From assembly GCA_019419725.1 (NCBI GenBank), contig DXZL01000015.1, positions 1 through 20,260 of the forward strand: 20,260 nucleotides of DNA. Reading direction: 5' to 3'. The notes under the pieces are model-generated. The model ran no database searches, was not told the origin of the DNA, and saw only the letters and a list, made by a program, of their open reading frames with translations. This document shows positions 14,293 to 20,260 of this stretch, in pieces (within the stretch, counting starts at the first letter, position 1; the number at the start of each line of letters is the position of its first letter). The position numbers and the translations under genes were made by a program. Source of the DNA: Veillonella sp. GTDB lineage: Bacteria; Bacillota; Negativicutes; Veillonellales; Veillonellaceae.

Positions 14293-15558
14293 ATGATAAG
14301 CAAGTTAGTATTTAGAGCCATGGTTTTAGGTGCTGTAGCATGTGCATTTAGTGCTACAGGTTTTGCAGCAGATGTACAAAATGGACATGGACAAGGTATT
14401 GCAGATTCTACTACAGAAGTAAATGGGGCTAAGCATGAAGCGGTTCGTTCCAATTGGTTAGATCGAACAGATATTGCTATAGGTGTGCAAACTGGGGGCT
14501 CATCTGATTCACACAAGGGGATGTTCCCTAGTGATTATAATAATAACTTTTACAATACAAAATCAGATTACGGGAATATCACTAAAGCCTATATAGAAAC
14601 ATTACAACCTATTACCCATTATGATGAAAACTCTAAGAGCGTTGTGTTCGTACAAGGTCGTATTGGCCGTGGTGGTGAGAAAATCTCCTCTAAAGAGGTA
14701 AGAGGTTATTTCACTCCAGACCTTGTAATGTCACCATTTGGGTTTGATGTTTTTACGGAAATCAATACAGATGAAAAAACATCTGAGTCGTTAGGAACGG
14801 TTGGTAGCTTAGGTGTTGGTTATCGTATTCTTAGTAAACATGAACATGCTTATGTAGGTGTTAACGCTTTTGTAGATCGTGCTTTCACAGGAAATTACAA
14901 TCGTATCAGCGGTGGTGTAGAGTATGTGAATGGACTCAACGAAGTGTATGCCAATGTGTATAGAGGCCTTGGTGATAAGGAACTCGTAAAAGGCGGTGGC
15001 GGTAATCCATATCCTAAACGGTTGTATCCTAATGGCTATCCAGATACATTCCCATACAATACCATTCCTAGTGAAAATTATAATACCTATGTAGGTGGTG
15101 GCGTGTTAGATGGCTACGAAATAGGGATCGTAAGGTCCTTTAAAAATGCACGTTGGGCTCGTGCCTATGTAAATGGGTATCGTTGGAACGGCAATGGATT
15201 TAGCCATAAACAAGAATATAATTGGGGGCGTCCAGGTCATTGGTCTGTGCCGTGGTTTACTGCACGAAATGCTAACCATTATAAAGGCATTAAAATCGGT
15301 GCTGAATTACAATTGACACCACATATATCTTTAGATATTGGGTATAACAATGCTAATAATATGTCGAAAGGTATATATGGTACTCTTAAATATACATTAG
15401 GTACATCTAAATTTGCCTTCTGGGGTGGCAAGCATAGTGATGATACGATTACTACAGCTCGCTCTAAAATGCTAGATAAGGTACGTCGTCAAGACATGAT
15501 TGTAGAATCCTTTGATGACATTGAATACGATTATTTGGCGCCAATTGATCATCTATAA
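14293..15558 (+). CDS. Outer-membrane beta-barrel, inverse-autotransporter-like, passenger-less, copy 2
   Basis: The 421-residue paralogue of the preceding gene starts 24 bases after its stop with GGGGAG (14277-14282), so it is cotranscribed. The signal peptide and mature N-terminus match copies 1 and 3 (VQNGHGQGIADSTTEVNGA). The barrel motifs recur: LGVGYRIL, HAYVGVNAFVDRAF, NRISGGVEYVNGLNEVYANVY, SFKNARWARAYV and LQLTPHISLDIGY. In the usual DH position of the barrel, this copy has DR. Extra length compared with copy 1 falls in predicted surface loops, for example an inserted stretch after residue 65 and a Pro/Tyr/Gly-rich loop at about residues 235-265. The C-terminal tail TTARSKMLDKVRRQ is conserved. 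The likely location is the outer membrane; the function is unknown. Confidence 0.7.
   Translation: MISKLVFRAMVLGAVACAFSATGFAADVQNGHGQGIADSTTEVNGAKHEAVRSNWLDRTDIAIGVQTGGSSDSHKGMFPSDYNNNFYNTKSDYGNITKAYIETLQPITHYDENSKSVVFVQGRIGRGGEKISSKEVRGYFTPDLVMSPFGFDVFTEINTDEKTSESLGTVGSLGVGYRILSKHEHAYVGVNAFVDRAFTGNYNRISGGVEYVNGLNEVYANVYRGLGDKELVKGGGGNPYPKRLYPNGYPDTFPYNTIPSENYNTYVGGGVLDGYEIGIVRSFKNARWARAYVNGYRWNGNGFSHKQEYNWGRPGHWSVPWFTARNANHYKGIKIGAELQLTPHISLDIGYNNANNMSKGIYGTLKYTLGTSKFAFWGGKHSDDTITTARSKMLDKVRRQDMIVESFDDIEYDYLAPIDHL
14341..14475 (+). repeat. 135-bp direct repeat inside barrel gene copy 2
   Basis: This is the same element as 13186-13320. It is part of a longer stretch, and 65 bases at 14320-14384 are identical to 15648-15712 in copy 3. 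Confidence 0.85.
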
Positions 15559-15620
15559 TACCACTGTAGTTTAGATTATAGATATTAAATAAGACATGTA
15601 ATAATAGGAAAGTAATTTAT

Positions 15621-16871
15621 ATGAGCAAGACATTAATGATAAAAGCAATGGTTTTAGGTGCTGTAGCATGTGCATTTAGTGCTACAGGTTTTGCAGCAGA
15701 TGTACAAAATGGGCATGGCCAAGGTATTGCAGATTCTACAACAGAAGTGAATGGGGCTAAGCATGAAGCAGTTCGTTCTAGCTGGATGGATCGTACAGAT
15801 ATCGTAGTCGGTGTTGGCATGAAAGATTCTGAAGAGTCGAGTAGTCATCACTTCCATAATTTTACGTCTTGGGAAAATCATCCTATTGTGGGGACTTCTG
15901 ATAAATCCAAATCTACAGAACTCAACAAGTTATACATTGAGACATTACAACCTATAACCCATTACGATGAAAATGCTAAAAGTGTTGTCTTTGTACAAGG
16001 TCGTATTGGACGCAGTGGAGAAAAGATATCCTCTAATAAATTAAATAATTATTGGGTTCCAGCTAGACCTGCAGGGACGTTTACGGTATATAATGGGCAA
16101 ACAGATAAGGAAGAGTCCTTAGGTGTAAATGCTAATGTTGGTGTAGGGTATCGTCGCCTTAGTAAAGGTGAGCATGCTTACGTTGGTGTCAATGCATTCT
16201 ATGACCATGCATTTAAAAATGGATATAAACGTGTTAGTGGTGGCTTAGAATATGTGGTAGGGCTTAATGAATTCCATGCCAATATTTATAAAAATTTAGG
16301 ATCTAATGAAAGAAAATATATAGGCCTTCATGGGCGAACTGATACATGGTATGATCCTACAGGATTGTATCCATATGGAATGGATCCTGATCAAAGTCTT
16401 TATGATTATGCTAGGGTTGATTATGAAAATCACTGGGCTCTAAGTGAAAATACTGTAGCTAGAGGTTATGATATTGGCTATGCTCGAACATTTAAAAATG
16501 CTAGATGGGCTCGTGTCTATGCAGACTATTATAACTGGCGTGGTAGAGAGGCTGTAAAAGTAGGGTATTATAAATTACCTAAACGCGATGCTATTAAAGG
16601 CTTTAAAGTGGGGGCAGAATTCCATATTACACCACATCTTACTCTTGATGCGGGTTATAAAACAGCGTCTCATCATTTGAGTGGTCCTTATGCAACTTTG
16701 AAATATACAATCGGTACATCTAAGTTTGCTTGGCGTGGTGGTAAACATAGTGAAAGCGTGATTACAACGGCTCGTTCCAAGATGCTTGATAAGGTACATC
16801 GCAGTGATATGGTTGTACAAGAAACTGTAGAAGAAACTTATGATCATGGCGTTGTCGATGTAGGTTTATAG
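15621..16871 (+). CDS. Outer-membrane beta-barrel, inverse-autotransporter-like, passenger-less, copy 3
   Basis: The 416-residue third paralogue has the same signal peptide and mature N-terminus as copy 2. The barrel motifs are GVGYRRL, HAYVGVNAFYDHAF, KRVSGGLEYVVGLNEFHANIYKNL, YARTFKNARWARVY and FHITPHLTLDAGY. The C-terminal tail TTARSKMLDKVHRS is followed by an acidic end. AGGAAAG (15606-15612) lies 8 bases before the ATG. The 62-base gap after copy 2 is larger than between copies 1 and 2, and it has no clear terminator, so cotranscription is likely but a separate promoter is possible. Differences from copies 1 and 2 concentrate in predicted loops, which suggests that exposed parts diversify while the barrel is kept. 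Confidence 0.7.
   Translation: MSKTLMIKAMVLGAVACAFSATGFAADVQNGHGQGIADSTTEVNGAKHEAVRSSWMDRTDIVVGVGMKDSEESSSHHFHNFTSWENHPIVGTSDKSKSTELNKLYIETLQPITHYDENAKSVVFVQGRIGRSGEKISSNKLNNYWVPARPAGTFTVYNGQTDKEESLGVNANVGVGYRRLSKGEHAYVGVNAFYDHAFKNGYKRVSGGLEYVVGLNEFHANIYKNLGSNERKYIGLHGRTDTWYDPTGLYPYGMDPDQSLYDYARVDYENHWALSENTVARGYDIGYARTFKNARWARVYADYYNWRGREAVKVGYYKLPKRDAIKGFKVGAEFHITPHLTLDAGYKTASHHLSGPYATLKYTIGTSKFAWRGGKHSESVITTARSKMLDKVHRSDMVVQETVEETYDHGVVDVGL
15669..15803 (+). repeat. 135-bp direct repeat inside barrel gene copy 3
   Basis: This is the third occurrence of the element. Its 5' part, together with 21 bases upstream, is identical over 65 bases to copy 2. Confidence 0.85.
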
Positions 16872-16933
16872 GGGCTTCCGCATACACTACCCTCATGATT
16901 ATTTATAATAGTTTAGCTTGTTCATAGGTTATA

Positions 16934-16970
16934 AAAAAGGAGCTAGTACATTATGTACTAGCTCCTTTTA
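16934..16970. terminator. Bidirectional terminator between barrel cluster and Sel1-like gene
   Basis: A 16-bp perfect stem (16935-16950 with 16954-16969, AAAAGGAGCTAGTACA and complement) encloses loop TTA. A-rich and T-rich flanks serve both convergent transcripts. Confidence 0.92.
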
Positions 16971-16985
16971 TGTTCTGGGTCATTT

Positions 16986-19355
16986 TTATTGTAATGCCTT
17001 AGGCACACTGAGTTTTTTCCAATTATCTAGCTCAGGTATTTCCAAGGTGTTGATTGTTTTTTGAATCCAGTAGTTTAAGGATACTTCGTTACCTAACTGT
17101 TGTTCAAATAAATAGGTATTGCCTGGTGTATCGAGAGGTTTACCATCCTTGTCGATGGAGTGGCGCATGGATTCTTTCAGATAGAGTTGCACTCTAAAAG
17201 GATTTGCGTGATTGCCTCTGAAAATAAAATAGGAGGGGCCAATAAAGTCATGGGTACGGACATTAATTTGTTCGTACTTTTTGTCTTTTAAGCCTTGTAA
17301 TGCGGTTTGTATCATTGCGTTAGCATCGTCGTACTCCTCAAGTAGGAATGCTTGTTGATCTACATCGAGTACATAATGCCAAGTTGGTTTTTCCTCGTTC
17401 GTTTCGATGGACCAGTTATCTCCTAATGCAGGTAATTGGTGCGTATCGTAGAGGTCTTTTAATAGCTGAATGGTATTCTCTTTTTTGAATAGTGCTCGAT
17501 AGATCATCTCTTGACCTTCTGTAGGGTCATAGCCATGTATTCTGACTTGGTACGTATCACGTGGCATACGCTTTACATCTAGCTTAAAGATGTTTCGTAG
17601 CTTGTCTGGTATGGAGAGGAAATGATTGTAAAAGCTCAGTTTCATTTCTTCTTGTGATTCTAAAGCATGCTCGATGGTTTGCCAATCATATAAGGTGGTA
17701 TCCCATAAGAAGTCATCCATGTTTACAGATAAGCGAGCTGCATTTTGAGGCCATTCAGTGTGACCAGGCCGTACTGTTGAGGTAGACTCTGTAAAGCCCT
17801 CTTTATAGTGCCAATGGCCATCTATTTCTTCGAAGGCTGCTAAGCGCTCTTCTGCTTCATTATCGATAGGGATATCCTTCAGCTCTTCATCAAGGTTTGC
17901 CTTGTGAGATAGTATATATTGATGAGACTCTTCGTAATAGGCTACAGCGGCATCTAAATCAGGTTTGCCTGTGACATAGCCTTTTTCATAGGCATACCCT
18001 AAGGCAACTCGCGTTAAAGCTCGTGTAATATCATAGAAGAGAACACGGTCTTCCTCTTCTAATGCACGCTTTTCTTCATCCAGTACACGTGTTAAGGACT
18101 GTACGCCAAAGCGTATATTTTTTGTTACCCCTAAGCCATGGATTCGCATGTAACCAATGTATGGCAAGGAGAACATAAAGCGTTCTTTTGTGGCTGCCAT
18201 GTGTGTTAAGTCTGCAATGAGACCCCAGTCGAGATGAAGGTGGCCTATGTGGAAAATATAACCGAAGGCCGCTTGCAATGCAGCATAGCCGGCGTCGCTA
18301 AAATGCTTAGTAGCTGCGCGACGGTAGAGGCCGATTGCTTTTACAGGATCATACGGAATTAGGCGGCGCAGCTCTTTTGTATCATAAAAGTGATAGTAAT
18401 AATCCGCTAATTCGGCTGTGCTTTCAGCTTGGCCCAAGGAGGCACCTTTCGTGAACCATGTGAAAGCATCCTCAAATTTTCCATGTTCATGACAGTCTAG
18501 GCCCGTGTAGAGCATCATGGTTGGATTACCTAGCTCAGCAGCCGTTAAAGCTACACGGCGCGCATTATCAAAATCGCCTTCGTCGATATAGATATTGCGT
18601 AAATTGCCTTGGAACATGGCAAGTCCGTTGTTGAGGGCCTTGTTAAACCATTCTTTGGCGAATGTAGTAGCATTTTCCTGTAATGTTTCGTCTGAGACGG
18701 TGCCTTGTAATGCTGCTAGGCGTTCCTGTATAGAACCTTTTTGCAAGCTTTGTTGAATCCGTTTTGCCCAGCTTAGGCGGGGTGGTGTAATCATGTCCCG
18801 AGCTAGGCTAATGCGATCATCATCGCGCCAGAAAAAGACATTACCTATAATGTATTGGCAAAAGGCATCACCTTGTTTAGCGTAGTCGTAAATGATACGA
18901 AATGCATCATTAAAGGATATTAACATATCCTTTTCAACGGTAGGTGTAATGGTTCCATTGATACGCAATGCTTGTAAGGTGCCAATAGGACTACAGCGGC
19001 GAATGCTATCGTGCAAGCATTGATAGGTGCGCATGTTGTTTTCAGGGAAATTAGATTCCTCCCACGTAAAGCGTGGACCTGCGTAGATACGAGCCAATAA
19101 AGCATATGCATCAGCTATCTCTCGAGACTCTGGATTGTTTGCTATTTTTAATGCGTCCTCTTTAGTGTCAATTTCGTTTTCCAGAGAGGTAGTCATATCG
19201 TTGCGCAAGGCTTGATGCTTCGTTTGCTCAGGGCTTTGCTGATTGTTTACGATGAGCTCTAATTGGCGTAAGCCTTCTTGAGCCATCTCTTGATTATATG
19301 ATGTGAAAATCATGTGGAAGACCTTTTCTAGGCGTTCCGTAAAGTACTGTGCCAT
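16986..19355 (-). CDS. Large cytoplasmic Sel1/TPR-like repeat protein
   Basis: The 789-residue product has no signal peptide or membrane helix. Residues about 230-480 show helical-repeat patterns of the Sel1/TPR kind, such as AKEWFNKALNNG, ARRVALTAAELGNP, AFTWFTKGASLGQAESTAELADYY, AIGLYRRAATKHFSDAGYAAL and the later DLDAAVAYYEES. The repeats are degenerate. The N-terminal 200 residues are helical. The C-terminal 300 residues look like a separate mixed alpha/beta domain, with several Trp and Tyr and the segment TYQVRIHGYDPTEGQE, that I do not recognise. Sel1 proteins act as scaffolds, and the partner here is unknown. AAGGAGG (19360-19366) sets the start. It is a monocistronic unit, convergent with the barrel cluster. 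Confidence 0.75.
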   Translation of the reverse strand: MAQYFTERLEKVFHMIFTSYNQEMAQEGLRQLELIVNNQQSPEQTKHQALRNDMTTSLENEIDTKEDALKIANNPESREIADAYALLARIYAGPRFTWEESNFPENNMRTYQCLHDSIRRCSPIGTLQALRINGTITPTVEKDMLISFNDAFRIIYDYAKQGDAFCQYIIGNVFFWRDDDRISLARDMITPPRLSWAKRIQQSLQKGSIQERLAALQGTVSDETLQENATTFAKEWFNKALNNGLAMFQGNLRNIYIDEGDFDNARRVALTAAELGNPTMMLYTGLDCHEHGKFEDAFTWFTKGASLGQAESTAELADYYYHFYDTKELRRLIPYDPVKAIGLYRRAATKHFSDAGYAALQAAFGYIFHIGHLHLDWGLIADLTHMAATKERFMFSLPYIGYMRIHGLGVTKNIRFGVQSLTRVLDEEKRALEEEDRVLFYDITRALTRVALGYAYEKGYVTGKPDLDAAVAYYEESHQYILSHKANLDEELKDIPIDNEAEERLAAFEEIDGHWHYKEGFTESTSTVRPGHTEWPQNAARLSVNMDDFLWDTTLYDWQTIEHALESQEEMKLSFYNHFLSIPDKLRNIFKLDVKRMPRDTYQVRIHGYDPTEGQEMIYRALFKKENTIQLLKDLYDTHQLPALGDNWSIETNEEKPTWHYVLDVDQQAFLLEEYDDANAMIQTALQGLKDKKYEQINVRTHDFIGPSYFIFRGNHANPFRVQLYLKESMRHSIDKDGKPLDTPGNTYLFEQQLGNEVSLNYWIQKTINTLEIPELDNWKKLSVPKALQ

Positions 19356-19400
19356 AAGGCCTCCTTTATATTAATTACATTTACTATAGAATACATATTT

Positions 19401-19429
19401 ATTATATAACGAACGTAAGAGACCGCAAA
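19401..19429 (-). promoter_or_regulatory. Candidate promoter of the Sel1-like gene
   Basis: On the - strand a perfect TATAAT (19401-19406) lies about 45 bases before the ATG. A weak -35, TTTGCG (19424-19429), sits 17 bases further upstream. Confidence 0.45.
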
Positions 19430-19434
19430 AGAGG

Positions 19435-19465
19435 AAAAAACCCCTCTGAAGTCTTTCAGAGGGGT
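19435..19465 (-). terminator. Terminator of the amino-acid-binding protein gene
   Basis: On the - strand an 11-bp stem, ACCCCTCTGAA (19465-19455) with its complement (19450-19440), and loop AGAC are followed by TTTTTT. It lies just downstream of the stop at 19496 and overlaps the promoter region of the Sel1-like gene only slightly. Confidence 0.92.
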
Positions 19466-19495
19466 CATATTTATCCTAGTTCATAGAGATAGATA

Positions 19496-20260
19496 TTATT
19501 TTTTGTTGTAATCGCCGAACCATTTGTCGTAGATTTTTTGGTAAGTGCCGTCTTCTTTAAGTTCTTTAAGAGCTTTATTAACAGCTTCTTGTAAAGCTTT
19601 GTTGCCTTTTTTCATGCCAAGAACTGTACCTTCAGCTTTAGTAGGTTCGCCTACGAGTTTAAGGTCTTTGTCAGCACCTTGTTTAAGGTAGTACATAGCC
19701 ACTGCGTTATCGATGATAGCACCGTCGATTGTACCAGCTTTCAATTCCATGAAGATATTAGCATTGGAATCGATTTGTTTTACTGTTGTATTAGGGATTT
19801 TTTGAGCCATTTCAACAGGGATAGTACCGATTTGAGCACCTACAGTATGACCTGCTAATTCATCCATGTTATGGATTGTTGTGTTGTCTTTACGAACAAC
19901 TGTGATGAAACCGCCTTGATCGAAGTATACATCGGAGAAGTCCAATGCTTTTTCACGTTCAGGCGTAGCATTGATGCCTGCTGCGATCATGTCGATATCG
20001 CCAGATTGAACTGCTGGAATCAAAGCATCGAAGCCCATGGATTTGAATTCCATTTTTAAACCTAATTTTTTAGCAATTGCTTCGGACAAATCAACGTCGA
20101 AACCAACGTATTTGTCGCCTTCAGTAAATTCGAATGGTGGGAATGTAGTTTCAGAACCTACACGCAATACACCTTCTTGTTGTGTCATTTTTGGTTTGTC
20201 ATTACCACAACCAGCTAATAAACCCATTGCTGCTACCGCTACGAGGGCGATGGCTGTCAA
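19496..20260 (-). CDS. Amino-acid ABC transporter substrate-binding lipoprotein, GlnH-like (5' end outside window)
   Basis: The product is a periplasmic binding protein of the SBP_bac_3 family for polar amino acids, delivering substrate to an ABC permease. The frame is open to the right edge, and the first codon seen (TTG) is most likely an internal leucine of the signal peptide, so a few N-terminal residues are missing. The lipobox is LAGC. The mature domain shows GDKYVGFDVDLSEAIAKKLG, AAGINATPEREKALDFSD and AQIGTIPVEMAQ. It also has IDNAVAMYYLKQ and closes with YQKIYDKWFG. All of these line up with E. coli GlnH. The Arg of TPER and the Asp of IIDNA are the usual contacts to the ligand carboxylate and amino group. 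The substrate cannot be decided from sequence alone. Permease and ATPase genes are not downstream, so they may be elsewhere or the protein is an orphan. Confidence 0.92.
   Translation of the reverse strand: MTAIALVAVAAMGLLAGCGNDKPKMTQQEGVLRVGSETTFPPFEFTEGDKYVGFDVDLSEAIAKKLGLKMEFKSMGFDALIPAVQSGDIDMIAAGINATPEREKALDFSDVYFDQGGFITVVRKDNTTIHNMDELAGHTVGAQIGTIPVEMAQKIPNTTVKQIDSNANIFMELKAGTIDGAIIDNAVAMYYLKQGADKDLKLVGEPTKAEGTVLGMKKGNKALQEAVNKALKELKEDGTYQKIYDKWFGDYNKK

Noticed and set aside
13138..16871. Lipobox-like cysteine at residue 17 of each barrel protein.
   Set aside because: The -3 residue is Thr or Ala instead of Leu, and a good signal peptidase I site (ATGFA-A) follows; a lipidated transmembrane barrel of this kind would be unusual.
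13138..16871. Trimeric autotransporter (YadA-type) identity for the barrel genes.
   Set aside because: There is no coiled-coil stalk or head repeat and the barrel is far longer than the four strands per chain of YadA anchors.
1..20260. Insertion sequences, prophage, tRNA or rRNA genes.
   Set aside because: I found no transposase, integrase, terminal repeats or RNA gene signatures anywhere in the window.

Overview
The window looks like chromosomal DNA of a Negativicutes bacterium, most likely Veillonella. The reasoning is by inference: AT-rich Firmicutes-type codon use, strong AGGAGG-like ribosome binding sites and a T-box leader sit beside outer-membrane beta-barrel proteins and a lipoprotein set that imply a diderm envelope. 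No sequence search was possible, so the genus is an inference.

Layout. (1) Positions 1-3629 hold the end of a tryptophan operon on the + strand: a TrpC-TrpF fusion cut by the window edge, trpB, and trpA overlapping trpB by 8 bases, closed by a perfect 19-bp inverted-repeat terminator. (2) Positions 3688-3978 (- strand) encode a small basic, histidine-rich secreted protein. (3) Positions 4145-6493 (+) hold three DUF805-type membrane proteins, each built differently: one divergent with a C-terminal NTF2-like domain, one plain, one with an N-terminal zinc ribbon. (4) Positions 6556-8479 (-) are a three-gene lipoprotein operon, two of whose members look paralogous and one of which carries a C-terminal membrane anchor (LppM/DUF3153-like). 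A divergent membrane-anchored protein of unknown function follows at 8595-9254 (+). (5) Positions 9255-12599 hold a 9-bp tandem repeat, a near-consensus promoter, a complete T-box leader, and ileS with its terminator. (6) Positions 12600-12939 hold an isolated gene for a 25-residue amphipathic peptide, with its own strong RBS and terminator. (7) Positions 13020-16970 hold a promoter and three tandem genes for outer-membrane beta-barrels resembling the inverse-autotransporter (intimin/invasin) barrel. They have near-identical mature N-termini and no passenger domain. (8) Positions 16986-19355 (-) encode a large cytoplasmic Sel1/TPR-like protein. (9) Positions 19496-20260 (-) hold a GlnH-type amino-acid-binding lipoprotein cut by the right edge.

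Most transcription units are separated by bidirectional hairpin terminators between convergent genes (3590-3629, 6524-6550, 16934-16970). The metabolic genes (trp, ileS, amino-acid uptake) are conventional. The parts most worth attention are the solitary amphipathic peptide gene with an inverted repeat upstream, the tandem passenger-less barrels, and the DUF805 and lipoprotein clusters.
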